Shown here: one piece after another, positions 18,256 to 27,299 of the stretch
Position numbering within the stretch: the stretch's first letter is position 1
How the letters are laid out: every line of letters starts with the position of its first letter
Source: SMWN01 sp965221455
GTDB taxonomy: Bacteria; Pseudomonadota; Gammaproteobacteria; Eutrophobiales; Eutrophobiaceae
Length of the DNA stretch: 64,000 bases
NCBI GenBank assembly: GCA_965221455.1
Contig: OZ244890.1
Location: forward strand, 1,488,001-1,552,000
Reading direction: 5' to 3'
Position numbers and translations under genes: made by a program
The notes under the pieces: generated by a model
What the model was told of the DNA's origin: nothing
The model's database searches: none
What the model saw: the letters and a program-made list of their open reading frames with translations, nothing else

Positions 18256-20604
18256 GTGACTAATTCCAAAACAATAAACACCTTCGCAAAGATAATAAAA
18301 ACCCTGGAAACCATTCTGTTTTCAAACCGCCCGTGGGTGATTGGTCTGTTTGTACTGCTTACGTTATTTATGATGTCTTCAGCAATGCAACTGAAAATAG
18401 ATACCGGATTTTCGAAACTATTGCCGTTACAGCATGAGTACATGCAAACATTCACAAAATATAGTGAAGAATTTGGAAGTGCCAACAGGATACTTGTCGC
18501 ATTAATTGCAAAAGACGGTGACATATTCACTCCCGAGTTTTTTGATGCGCTGGAGCAGTCAACAGATGATATTTTCTTTATCAAGGGTGTTGATCGTACG
18601 CGGGTAACCTCAATCTTTACGCCCAATGTCAGGTTTACAGAGGTTGTAGAAGGTGGTATCACCGGCGGTAATGTTATTCCCGACGATTTCCGAAATACGT
18701 CGGCGGATTTCGCCAGGGTCAAGGAGAACATTATCAAGGCCGGCATTGTCGGCAGGCTGGTTGCTCATGATTTTTCGGGTGCGCTGATCAGTGCACAACT
18801 GTTTGAGTTTGATCCTGACACCGGTGAACGGCTCGATTATATCGATGTCGCCAGACAACTCGAGGAAAATATAAGGCAAAAACGCAACAGTGTAACTGTT
18901 GATATCGACTATCACATCATTGGTTTTGCAAAATTGATTGGTGATATTACAGAGGGAATGCAACGAGTCGTTCTTTTTTTTGTCATCGCTTTTTTTATTG
19001 CATCATTGCTTGTTTATATATATTCGCAATCCCTGAAACTCACCATCATCCCTCTCATATGTTCACTGCTTGCCGTGATTTGGCAACTGGGGATATTACC
19101 CTTGCTCGGTTTCGGGATAGATCCAATGTCGATATTGGTGCCGTTTTTAATTTTCGCTATCGGCCTCAGTCATGCTCTGCAAATGCTCGGCTCTTTTCGA
19201 ACAGAAATTTTTCGTGGCAACAACAGCATTGATTCAGCAAAGGTCAGTTTCAGGCGGTTGGTCGTCCCCGGTTTCATCGCATTGCTCAGTGATACGATGG
19301 GCTTTATTGCCATTTTCCTGATTGATATTGCAATCATTCAGGAAATAGCGATCACGGCGAGTTTAGGTGTGGCCATGATTATTTTAACCAATCTTTTCCT
19401 GTTGCCGGTATTACTCTCTTACATAAAACTGTCTGAAAAATATAAACATAAACTTGAGTATCGCGCAGACAAGCTGTCACCTGTATGGGAAAAACTGGCA
19501 TATACATCTGCACGTGGATGGGCGGGAAAGATGATGATTATTGCCATTGTCTTACTTGGTTTTGGACTCTGGAAAGGGAGTGGTGTCAGAATCGGTGATT
19601 TACATCAAGGAGTGGCCGAGCTGCATAGTGACGCCCAATATAATATAGATACTGGTGTCATTGCCGGGAAATTCTCCATTGGAGTAGATCTTATTTCAGT
19701 GATTGTTGAGACCGTTTCGGAAGGATGTATCAATTACGAAGTAATGGACACAATAGATCGTTTTGAGTGGGCGATGAGGAATGTCGATGGTGTGCAGTCT
19801 GTCATGGGCTTGCCGGACGTTGCCAAGCGCGTCAATGCAGGCTGGAATGAAGGCAATTTAAAATGGCGGGTGTTACCGAGGAATCAATCTGCATTGGTTC
19901 AGTCTGTCTCTCATGTGCCGCTGTCCTCCGGTTTATTAAACAATGATTGCAGCGTTATGCCGGTCCTGATATTTACCAGGGATCACAAAGCTGAAACTAT
20001 TTCGAATATTGTCGATAATATCAAGTCGTTCCGTAAAGAATTTGATACAGACTCAATAAAATTTAAATTAGCCGCCGGGAATGTCGGTGTAATGGCAGCT
20101 ACCAATGAGGAAGTTGACGCCGCGCAATTTCCGATTTTAATCTATATATTTTCCGCTGTTATCATCTTGTGCATGCTGCTCTTCCGCTCTGTCGCGGGCA
20201 CTTTGTGTGTCGTCATTCCATTGGTACTGGTCTCATTACTTACTTATGCCTTGATGTCGATTCTGGAGATCGGTCTGAAGGTCAATACATTACCTGTTGT
20301 CGCATTAGGGGTGGGCGTGGGTGTTGATTACGGGATCTATATCTATAGTCGATTGGATAGTTTGCTTAAAGCAGGAATGTCACTCAAGGATGCTTATACA
20401 GAAACATTACAAACCACTGGCACAGCCGTTATATTTACCGGGATCACATTGGCTATCGGTGTGGTCACATGGATTTTCTCGCCACTTAAATTTCAGGCGG
20501 ATATGGGAATATTGCTGACATTTATGTTTCTGGTGAATATGTTGGGCGCTATCCTGTTACTACCTGCACTCGCGAATTATCTTGTTAAGTCTGATAAAAA
20601 ATAA
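18256..20604 (+). CDS. RND superfamily exporter of the MMPL type
   Basis: This 782-residue inner-membrane protein has the duplicated RND layout. One transmembrane helix is near residue 30, then a large periplasmic loop, five helices (about 230-400, including FLIFAIGLSHALQM), a second helix (about 425), a second loop, and five more helices (about 620-780, including ALGVGVGVDYGIYIYSRL). GVGVDYGIYI corresponds to the proton-relay helix of MMPL/HpnN-type lipid exporters. It starts with GTG. As the last gene of the DUF1302 operon it likely moves a hydrophobic compound across the envelope; the direction and substrate cannot be read from sequence. Confidence 0.88.
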   Translation: MTNSKTINTFAKIIKTLETILFSNRPWVIGLFVLLTLFMMSSAMQLKIDTGFSKLLPLQHEYMQTFTKYSEEFGSANRILVALIAKDGDIFTPEFFDALEQSTDDIFFIKGVDRTRVTSIFTPNVRFTEVVEGGITGGNVIPDDFRNTSADFARVKENIIKAGIVGRLVAHDFSGALISAQLFEFDPDTGERLDYIDVARQLEENIRQKRNSVTVDIDYHIIGFAKLIGDITEGMQRVVLFFVIAFFIASLLVYIYSQSLKLTIIPLICSLLAVIWQLGILPLLGFGIDPMSILVPFLIFAIGLSHALQMLGSFRTEIFRGNNSIDSAKVSFRRLVVPGFIALLSDTMGFIAIFLIDIAIIQEIAITASLGVAMIILTNLFLLPVLLSYIKLSEKYKHKLEYRADKLSPVWEKLAYTSARGWAGKMMIIAIVLLGFGLWKGSGVRIGDLHQGVAELHSDAQYNIDTGVIAGKFSIGVDLISVIVETVSEGCINYEVMDTIDRFEWAMRNVDGVQSVMGLPDVAKRVNAGWNEGNLKWRVLPRNQSALVQSVSHVPLSSGLLNNDCSVMPVLIFTRDHKAETISNIVDNIKSFRKEFDTDSIKFKLAAGNVGVMAATNEEVDAAQFPILIYIFSAVIILCMLLFRSVAGTLCVVIPLVLVSLLTYALMSILEIGLKVNTLPVVALGVGVGVDYGIYIYSRLDSLLKAGMSLKDAYTETLQTTGTAVIFTGITLAIGVVTWIFSPLKFQADMGILLTFMFLVNMLGAILLLPALANYLVKSDKK

Positions 20605-20645
20605 TTATGCTGTGCTTCACAGAGATTTAATTTTCAAAGCTTGCC

Positions 20646-20906
20646 ATGAATGACTGGTTCGTTTACATGGTTCGTTGTGCCGACGATAGTCTCTATACAG
20701 GTATCACAAGAGACGTGGAAAGACGCATGGAAGAACATAACGGCGATGGCGGTTTAGGTGCGAAATATACAAAAGCCAGACGTCCCGTTGTTTTGTTCTA
20801 TCAGGAGAAATATGAATCACGTTCCGCAGCGACAAAACGTGAATGTGAAATCAAGCGCTTCAGTCGTAAAGAAAAACTGATACTTGCAGGCAGGGACGGG
20901 GATTAA
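20646..20906 (+). CDS. GIY-YIG nuclease domain protein (UPF0213/YhbQ type)
   Basis: This 86-residue single-domain protein has the GIY-YIG elements: WFVYMVRCADDSLYTGIT, then RDVERRMEEHN with the catalytic Arg. A positively charged C-terminal segment (AATKRECEIKRFSRKEK) carries the Glu of the active site. Members of this subfamily act on DNA in vitro but their cellular role is unclear. It follows the MMPL gene by 41 nt. Its C-terminal region differs from the GIY-YIG fragments found in the repeat field at 29.2-30.6 kb, so it is not their direct parent. Confidence 0.85.
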   Translation: MNDWFVYMVRCADDSLYTGITRDVERRMEEHNGDGGLGAKYTKARRPVVLFYQEKYESRSAATKRECEIKRFSRKEKLILAGRDGD

Positions 20907-21337
20907 ATTACAAGGCAGACCGGGGAACAATCTTTCTATTCTCCGGTGTGTCAACTTCTTGCTGTAACACAAGCGCGGAAAAATTATTATTTGTCTGCAC
21001 TCGGCGGAAGTTAAGGAGATCCCTCGCTCTGCATCGACTGCACCCACCGCCGACCCGGACGCAACTGCAATTCCAGTTACAAGGGCTGTATATTGAAGAG
21101 CAATGGGAAGGCAAGGAAGTCATGGACATGTTGCTCAAACTTTTCGAAACGTAATATCATGCTTGTGCCAATCGTGATTTCTACAGGCGTGATTTCGACA
21201 GGCGTGATTCCGACCGGTTTGGCTGTAGACTCACAAGATCCGGATCATCGATTGAGGAAATTGATAATTACGGATTTCAATCTCGGTCACCATACACCTG
21301 TCGGCATTATTTTCCTTGTAGATCATGAAAAGATACA
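20907..21337. other. Intergenic region with possible gene debris and a short tandem repeat
   Basis: This is 431 bp without a gene I can support. A plus-strand open stretch ending at 21154 (C-terminus EEQWEGKEVMDMLLKLFET) looks protein-like but has an implausible start and no recognised homology. Three 15-bp direct repeats follow. It may be the eroded end of a lost gene. Confidence 0.4.
21174..21218 (+). repeat. Three tandem 15-bp repeats
   Basis: Three consecutive 15-mers read GTGATTTCTACAGGC, GTGATTTCGACAGGC and GTGATTCCGACCGGT. The third has diverged. The period keeps a plus-strand frame open (VISTG repeated), but that frame runs into the antisense of the tRNA gene and is not a credible gene. 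Confidence 0.6.
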
Positions 21338-21414
21338 TGGTGCCCTGAGCAGGATTCGAACCTGCGACCTTCCCCTTAGGAGGGGGACGCTCTATCCAGC
21401 TGAGCTACCAGGGC
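21338..21414 (-). tRNA. tRNA-Arg (anticodon CCT)
   Basis: The 77-nt cloverleaf reads 5' GCCCTGG on the minus strand and ends TCAGGGC plus an encoded ACCA. The D arm is GCTC/GAGC and the anticodon stem TCCCC/GGGGA. The anticodon loop CTCCTAA carries anticodon CCT, which reads AGG. The T arm is GCAGG-TTCGAAT-CCTGC. All stems pair, with one G-T in the acceptor. Confidence 0.95.
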
Positions 21415-21652
21415 CTGGATAACGATAGATGGGCGATTATGGCAGAAGCCGGACAGAAAATTAATCATTTATCGGTTTAACCATGTACATGGGCGGTGGT
21501 CTATAAAATATATTCTTACGTTGCGGTCAATCAAAAGAAATCCACTTTGATTGGGATATTATAAATTATCCAGGTGTTTCAAAATTAAATAAGATAAACT
21601 TGTCCTGACGGCACCAAAAATATAAGGACATCTTTCGACCGGGACAAACATC

Positions 21653-22612
21653 ATGCACGACACTTTGCCTCTGTTAAACAACACTACTTTCCCCGCGATA
21701 AGCCGACGCAAGACGGAGATATTGCAAATCAATATCGGACTGCGTTGTAATCAACAGTGTGTGCATTGCCATGTAAACTCAAGTCCCAAACGTACTGAAA
21801 AGATGGATGAAGAGACAATTGCCGCCGTTTATGATTATATAAAAAACAGTGATGTGTATACATTGGATATCACGGGCGGTGCACCGGAATTGCATCCGCA
21901 GTTTCGTGAACTTGTCGTCAACGCCAGGGCCTGGGGTGTTAACGTCATTGATCGTTGTAATTTAACCATATTAAATGAACCCGGTCATGAAGATCTGGCT
22001 GAATTCCTGGCGGAGCAGCAAGTGGATATTGTTGCATCACTCCCTTGTTATCAGAAAGACAATGTCGACAAACAGCGTGGTAAAGGCGTGTTTGATCGCA
22101 GTATTCAGGGCTTACAACAATTAAATAGTCTGGGTTATGGCAAAGCGGGATCGAACCTGAAATTAAACCTTGTTTACAATCCTCAAGGCCCGGATTTACC
22201 TCCGGCGCAGGAGGCGCTCGAAGCGTCTTACAAGAAAATATTACATCGTGACTATGGCATAGAATTCAATCAACTGTTTGCTTTGTGCAACATGCCGATC
22301 AACCGTTTCGGTAGTACGCTTGTTTCCAAAGGAACGTTTGCAGACTACATGTCTTTGCTCAAGCAATCACATAACGATACGAACCTGGATAATGTAATGT
22401 GCCGGAACATGATCAGTGTAGATTGGCAGGGTTTTGTTTACGATTGCGATTTTAATCAAATGTTGGGATTAAAATTGATGGATGCAGGCAAACAATTACA
22501 TATTTCTGATTTAAAGAAAAAGCGATTGGATGGTAATGCCATCACGGTGTTTGATCATTGTTATGGCTGTACCGCCGGGCAAGGCAGCAGTTGTGGTGGT
22601 GCCCTGAATTGA
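21653..22612 (+). CDS. arsS: Radical SAM protein ArsS, arsenosugar biosynthesis
   Basis: This 319-residue radical SAM enzyme has the 4Fe-4S motif CNQQCVHC (about residue 33), the GGAPELHP motif after the second strand (about 82), and the C-terminal CYGCTAGQGSSCGG typical of the ArsS family (DUF3641 region). In the family it acts after ArsM and is thought to transfer a 5'-deoxyadenosyl group to methylated arsenic, giving the precursor of arsenosugars. Positions that are selenocysteine in some family members are Cys here. It is followed at 13 nt by two glycosyltransferase genes of the same pathway annotation. No arsM is in the window. Confidence 0.88.
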   Translation: MHDTLPLLNNTTFPAISRRKTEILQINIGLRCNQQCVHCHVNSSPKRTEKMDEETIAAVYDYIKNSDVYTLDITGGAPELHPQFRELVVNARAWGVNVIDRCNLTILNEPGHEDLAEFLAEQQVDIVASLPCYQKDNVDKQRGKGVFDRSIQGLQQLNSLGYGKAGSNLKLNLVYNPQGPDLPPAQEALEASYKKILHRDYGIEFNQLFALCNMPINRFGSTLVSKGTFADYMSLLKQSHNDTNLDNVMCRNMISVDWQGFVYDCDFNQMLGLKLMDAGKQLHISDLKKKRLDGNAITVFDHCYGCTAGQGSSCGGALN

Positions 22613-22625
22613 AACATTAAAGTCA

Positions 22626-23300
22626 ATGACACAATACACAATTATTATACCGACATTCAATGAAGAGGCCGAGATCGAGGCTTGCCTGGGACAATTACAG
22701 GATCTCAGGGCACAAGGTGCCGAAGTGATTGTGGTTGACGGCGGGAGTTCTGACAAGACGACCCGGTTAGTTGCCGGGCACTGCGATCAATTGATATTGT
22801 CCCGACGAGGTCGTGCCGTGCAAATGAATGCAGGTGCGCGGCAGGCCGGAGGCGAAATACTTTTTTTCCTGCACGTCGATAGTCGGCTTCCGGAGAAGTT
22901 TTCACAGATGATCTTTGCCATTGAGTCCAATATTTTATTTTGGGGACGCTTTGATGTGCAGTTGACAGGCAAGCATTGGTCTTTCAGGCTGATTGAATCA
23001 ATGATGAACTTACGTTCACGCCTGACAGGTATTGCGACAGGAGATCAAGTCATTTTTATGTCGAAAACGTTATATCACGATGTAAATGGTTTTCCTGAAA
23101 TAGAGTTGATGGAAGATATTGCGATGAGCCGGAAATTAAAAAAAATCCGCTCACCATTGTGCATGAAACAGAAAGTCTTGACCTCAAGCAGACGTTGGGA
23201 AAAAAACGGCATCATCAATACCATATTAAAAATGTGGTGGTTGAGATTCTCTTATTTTATCGGTGTTGAACCTGTGAGACTTGCCAGACAATATGACTAA
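22626..23300 (+). CDS. TIGR04283-type arsenosugar glycosyltransferase
   Basis: This 224-residue GT-A fold family 2 glycosyltransferase starts with IIIPTFNEEAEIEACLGQL. It carries VVDGGSSDKT (nucleotide-sugar binding), FLHVDSRLPE as the DxD-like metal site and GDQVIFMSK/ELMEDIAMSRKL near the acceptor site. The length and the ED-x-x-x-S-R-K motif match the TIGR04283 family, which is annotated as arsenosugar-associated from its co-occurrence with ArsS. Its last codons overlap the next gene by 8 nt, which indicates translational coupling. Confidence 0.85.
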   Translation: MTQYTIIIPTFNEEAEIEACLGQLQDLRAQGAEVIVVDGGSSDKTTRLVAGHCDQLILSRRGRAVQMNAGARQAGGEILFFLHVDSRLPEKFSQMIFAIESNILFWGRFDVQLTGKHWSFRLIESMMNLRSRLTGIATGDQVIFMSKTLYHDVNGFPEIELMEDIAMSRKLKKIRSPLCMKQKVLTSSRRWEKNGIINTILKMWWLRFSYFIGVEPVRLARQYD

Positions 23301-23901
23301 AAGCGCCTTGCTGGTTTTTACGCGAGTGCCGATTCCTGGCAAGACAAAAACCAGACTCATTCCTCTTTTGGGCATGCAGGGGGCGGCGGAATTTCATCAA
23401 ACTGTTTTGCAATCAACACTGACGGAAGCCAAGGCATCCAATTTTGATAATGTTGAAATCTGGTGTGCGTTGAAGAGCGATCATGCATTTTTAAAACAAT
23501 GCGAAACAGATTATCACTGTATGACGAAAACACAGCGGGGAAATGACCTGGGAGAAAGAATGCACCATGCTACAGATATTGCACTGATGGAAAACGCATT
23601 CGTTGTGTTGATTGGTAGTGATTGTCCTGCATTAACAACAGATACGTTAAACAAATCCCATGAATATTTAACTAATGGTAAAGATGCTGTTCTGGGTCCA
23701 TCAACAGATGGCGGTTATTACTTGATTGGAATGAAAAAGTCGAATCCTGAAATTTTTCAGGGCATTGTCTGGGGTAAATGTGATGTTGCCGGGAAAACAC
23801 GTCGGAATTTCATCCGACTCGGTCTTGATTATACTGAATTGGAGAAACTCCCCGATATTGATACGCCGGATGATTATCAGAAATATGTTGCCTGTTCTTG
23901 A
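23293..23901 (+). CDS. TIGR04282-type arsenosugar nucleotidyl/glycosyltransferase
   Basis: This protein of about 202 residues belongs to the GT-A-like CofC/MobA-related family. It has LLVFTRVPIPGKTKTRL at the N-terminus, RGNDLGERMHHA, LIGSDCPALT as the metal-binding DxD equivalent and GPSTDGGYYLIGM. These match TIGR04282, the usual partner of TIGR04283 and ArsS. I use the ATG at 23293, since a TTG at 23281 lies deeper inside the upstream gene. It is the last gene of the set, ending 88 nt before tRNA-Ser. Confidence 0.85.
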   Translation: MTKSALLVFTRVPIPGKTKTRLIPLLGMQGAAEFHQTVLQSTLTEAKASNFDNVEIWCALKSDHAFLKQCETDYHCMTKTQRGNDLGERMHHATDIALMENAFVVLIGSDCPALTTDTLNKSHEYLTNGKDAVLGPSTDGGYYLIGMKKSNPEIFQGIVWGKCDVAGKTRRNFIRLGLDYTELEKLPDIDTPDDYQKYVACS

Positions 23902-23988
23902 GTGATTACTTTTCAAATACGCCATTTTAGATTGTACCCCCCGGCCTTTTTGTTTAGCCTTTACGTCCCCTGATTTCAGTGAATGTAT

Positions 23989-24079
23989 GGAGAGGTGGCC
24001 GAGTGGTTGAAGGCGCACGCCTGGAAAGTGTGTATACGGTAATCCCGTATCGAGGGTTCGAATCCCTCTCTCTCCGCCA
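23989..24079 (+). tRNA. tRNA-Ser (anticodon GGA)
   Basis: The 91-nt gene starts GGAGAGG and ends TCTCTCC-GCCA with encoded CCA. The anticodon stem is CACGC/GTGTG and the loop CTGGAAA gives anticodon GGA. The long variable arm (GTATACGGTAATCCCGTAT) confirms a class II serine tRNA. The T arm is GAGGG-TTCGAAT-CCCTC. It lies at the border of the defence island, which begins about 85 bp further on. Confidence 0.95.
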
Positions 24080-24085
24080 TTAAAC

Positions 24086-24116
24086 AAAAAACCGGTTTTT
24101 TGGAACCGGTTTTTTT
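24086..24116 (+). terminator. Rho-independent terminator after tRNA-Ser
   Basis: A 12-bp perfect stem (AAAAAACCGGTT / AACCGGTTTTTT) with a 6-nt loop (TTTTGG) ends in a T tract 7 nt after the tRNA. The A/T flanks make it symmetrical, so it could also stop transcripts coming from hsdR on the minus strand. Confidence 0.85.
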
Positions 24117-24164
24117 ATGCCTGAACTCCGTTATTCCAGAGTCTTCCTGCCACTACAGTTATGC

Positions 24165-27100
24165 CTACACCCCCGAATATTTTTCAAAGAATAACTTGAG
24201 CTTTTCCAGCACCATCGTCTTTTTCCTGGCGCGTGTATTATCTTTATCGAACATGGAAACGGGGGGTAAAATGTCGGAAAACGCGGTTCCTGTGGATTTT
24301 AACTCACCGTCCCGAAAGGCGTTGGCAATGAATTTTCTTGCTTCGTCCGGCTTCAGATTTTCCTCTGCAATGATTTTTTCAAGCTCTTGCGCTTTGCTTT
24401 GATCGGCGAACTCCCGCCAATCACGGTCAACATCACTATCAACGTTGAGCGTTTCGATAAATAATTGAATTAACTCTTTCTTGCTACGCAACTCAATGCT
24501 GGCATTCATCGCCTTGTCGATAGTGATGCGAATCTCCTTGTCCCGCATCTGCGACTGATGATACCGGGCGACCAGTTGCAGAATATAATCAATATCGACG
24601 GTCACCTGCTTCACCAGCTCTAATTCAAACTCTATATCGTCATTGATATTTTCCTTATCGGCATCGCCGTGCCTGCGATGCTTATCGTATAAATCCAGAT
24701 AAGCACTCTGATATTCCTGAAAATCACGTTCGGACAGTATCTCTTTGTCGGCAAACTCATCAAATGATGTCAGAATGTTTCGCAGTCGTAGAATTGCCCC
24801 CCACAATTTAATGAAATCCTTTTCTTCCTGTTCGCCTTTAATAGATACAGGTAGCGAGTAGCGATCTTGAAGCTCGGTAATTAAATCGACATATCCTTGT
24901 TGCGGCTCGTCATCCTTTTCCCAACCGTGATGATACTCATCAAACGATTTGAGCAGGACAATACCGCCCGCATCGTTATTACCAAACATGGCCAGGGCGT
25001 CATTGGTCGCCTGTTCAAGATCACGGAAACAAATGATATTTCCAAATGTTTTCACGGAATTCAAGATACGATTGGTACGCGAAAAAGCCTGAAGCAAACC
25101 ATGATTGCGCAAGTTTTTATCCACCCATAACGTATTTAGGGTGGTGGCATCAAAACCGGTCAGAAACATATTGACCACAATCAATAAATCAATGTCTCTA
25201 TTTTTCATCCGTTGAGAAATATCTTTATAGTAATTCTCAAACTTATCGCTATCGGTACTGTAACTGGTACCAAAGCAGTCATTGTAATCCGTGATTGCGC
25301 CATCTAAAAAATCACGTGAAGACTGGTCTAATCCGCCCGTATCAAAATCCTCATCGGGCAAAGTACCTTCTTCATTTTGTTCTTCGTTTGCACTAAAGCT
25401 AAAAATAGTGGCAATTTTTAATCCTGAATTCCGCTGCTTAAATGTATGATAATAATGCTTTGCCATTGCAATTGAGCTAACGGCAAAGATGGAATTAAAA
25501 CCTTTTAAACGTACTTTATTTCTAATCTCCGCCACTTTTTTGTTCGCGTCATGTTCTGTATTTTTTGCAACATCGGCGACATTAACCAGCTGATCAAAGA
25601 TGTAAGAATCGCCATCACGCTTTGTCTTTTGCGCAAAATGCTCAAGGATATAATCAGTGATTTCTGCGATACGCCGAAGGTTATTTAAGGCTTCTTCCGT
25701 ATCAATCCCGGTAACTTTTTTATCCTTGCCATCCTCTTTCATCCTTATCGTATTGATGTAATCAACCCTGAACGGCAACACGTTTTCATCATGGATGGCA
25801 TCCACGATGGTATAAGCGTGGAGTTTTTCACCAAAGGCTTGCGCTGTTGTTCGCAGATGTGTTTTACCGCCGGAAGAGGCATTGGCGGCAAAGATAGGTG
25901 TACCGGTAAAGCCAAAGATATGATATTTCCTGAAAGCCCTGGTAATCGCCTTGTGCATATCCCCGAATTGCGAGCGATGGCATTCGTCAAAGATGAGTAC
26001 GACGTGTTTATTAAACACGCCATGCCTCCGATTTGAAGCAATGAATTTCGATAGCTTCTGAATGGTTGTAATGATGATTCTGGCATTCGGATCCGCAAGC
26101 TGTCTTGTCAAAATAGCCGTGCTGGTATTGGAGTTAGCCGAGCCTTTTTGAAACTTGTCATATTCCTTCATGGTTTGATAATCAAGGTCTTTTCGATCAA
26201 CCACAAAGAGCACTTTATCTATCCCTTCAAGCTGGCTGGCAAGCTGGGCGGTTTTAAAGCTGGTCAGCGTTTTGCCGCTCCCCGTTGCATGCCAAATATA
26301 GCCACCCGCACCCACAGTGCCGAGCTTCTTATGATTGGTAGCCATGGCCATGCGGTTGATAATACGTTCCGCCGCCGCAATCTGGTACGGACGCATAACC
26401 AGTAAAAGTTTGTCAGAGGTAAAAACGCAATATTTTGTCAATACTGCAAGCAATGAATGCCTGGAGAAGAACGTCTTACTAAAGTCTACAAGATCAGAAA
26501 TGCGTTTGTTTTCGGCATCCGTCCACCAACAGGTAAATTCAAAGCTGTTGCTTGTCTTCTTGCGTGATTTTCTGCCTTGTTGCTCTTTTAAATGAGCGCT
26601 GCGGGTCGTGTTGGAGTAATACTTGGTGTGCGTGCCATTAGAGATCACAAACAACTGCACATATTCAAACAAGCCGCTATCCGCCCAAAAGCTGTCCCGC
26701 TGGTATCGGTTGATTTGATTGAAGGCTTCACGAATCGCCACACCGCGCCGTTTTAGCTCCACATGCACCATCGGCAAGCCATTCACAAGTATGGTTACAT
26801 CATAACGGTTCTTGCGTTTTCCTTCGGCTTCATACTGATTGATGACCTGTACGCTATTATTGTGGATATTATTCTTATCCAGAATACGGATATTTTTTAT
26901 AGTGCGGTTATCACGGATTAAATTAAAAATATCATTCTCTTGAATTTTATCGGTTTTTTCAGCAATACCTTCCGTTTTATTCACCAAGTATTGATCGAGT
27001 ATTTGTCGCCACTCTTTATCCGAGAACGTGATGTTATTTAACTTCTCAAGCTGGCTACGCAGGTTTAGCAACAAATCATCATTTTGCTTAATATTCAGAT

Positions 27101-27248
27101 ATTTATAGCCGTTGGCTTCAAGTAGCCGAATAAACTCTTGCTCTAACTCATCTTCCGATTGATATTCGTCCGCAATACGGCACTCGGGAATATATTCCGC
27201 CACAACCGTACTGTTGGGGTTTTCTGCGATGGTGTTGTAGGTGCTCAT
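24165..27248 (-). CDS. hsdR: Type I restriction enzyme, R subunit
   Basis: This 1027-residue motor/nuclease subunit has an N-terminal PD-(D/E)xK domain (RYDVTILVNGLPMVHVELKRRG, about residues 150-165). SF2 translocase motifs follow: HATGSGKTLTSF (Walker A, about 322), VLIFDECHRSQFG (DEAD-like box), GFTGTPIF (motif III) and NMFLTGFDATTLNTLWVDK plus LLQAFSRTNR (motifs V-VI). The C-terminal helical region binds HsdM. It is the last gene of the operon, 51 nt after fic. Its length and motif order fit an intact enzyme. Confidence 0.95.
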   Translation of the reverse strand: MSTYNTIAENPNSTVVAEYIPECRIADEYQSEDELEQEFIRLLEANGYKYLNIKQNDDLLLNLRSQLEKLNNITFSDKEWRQILDQYLVNKTEGIAEKTDKIQENDIFNLIRDNRTIKNIRILDKNNIHNNSVQVINQYEAEGKRKNRYDVTILVNGLPMVHVELKRRGVAIREAFNQINRYQRDSFWADSGLFEYVQLFVISNGTHTKYYSNTTRSAHLKEQQGRKSRKKTSNSFEFTCWWTDAENKRISDLVDFSKTFFSRHSLLAVLTKYCVFTSDKLLLVMRPYQIAAAERIINRMAMATNHKKLGTVGAGGYIWHATGSGKTLTSFKTAQLASQLEGIDKVLFVVDRKDLDYQTMKEYDKFQKGSANSNTSTAILTRQLADPNARIIITTIQKLSKFIASNRRHGVFNKHVVLIFDECHRSQFGDMHKAITRAFRKYHIFGFTGTPIFAANASSGGKTHLRTTAQAFGEKLHAYTIVDAIHDENVLPFRVDYINTIRMKEDGKDKKVTGIDTEEALNNLRRIAEITDYILEHFAQKTKRDGDSYIFDQLVNVADVAKNTEHDANKKVAEIRNKVRLKGFNSIFAVSSIAMAKHYYHTFKQRNSGLKIATIFSFSANEEQNEEGTLPDEDFDTGGLDQSSRDFLDGAITDYNDCFGTSYSTDSDKFENYYKDISQRMKNRDIDLLIVVNMFLTGFDATTLNTLWVDKNLRNHGLLQAFSRTNRILNSVKTFGNIICFRDLEQATNDALAMFGNNDAGGIVLLKSFDEYHHGWEKDDEPQQGYVDLITELQDRYSLPVSIKGEQEEKDFIKLWGAILRLRNILTSFDEFADKEILSERDFQEYQSAYLDLYDKHRRHGDADKENINDDIEFELELVKQVTVDIDYILQLVARYHQSQMRDKEIRITIDKAMNASIELRSKKELIQLFIETLNVDSDVDRDWREFADQSKAQELEKIIAEENLKPDEARKFIANAFRDGELKSTGTAFSDILPPVSMFDKDNTRARKKTMVLEKLKLFFEKYSGV

Positions 27249-27299
27249 GTTATTTTCTTTTAATAAAAAATCCTCTTATGTAAAGAAAACCGTTTTTCT

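Noticed and set aside
20646..20906. The intact GIY-YIG gene as source of the GIY-YIG relics in the repeat field
   Set aside because: Its C-terminal sequence (RECEIKRFSRKEK) differs clearly from the AIAREKQIK and WNDLYEDIV of the relics, so they come from another subfamily.
21093..21422. Plus-strand 109-codon frame
   Set aside because: Its C-terminal third is antisense to tRNA-Arg and the middle is the 15-bp repeat, so it is not a gene.
23701..24087. Minus-strand 128-codon frame
   Set aside because: It runs antisense through tRNA-Ser and the TIGR04282-type gene, a known kind of false gene.
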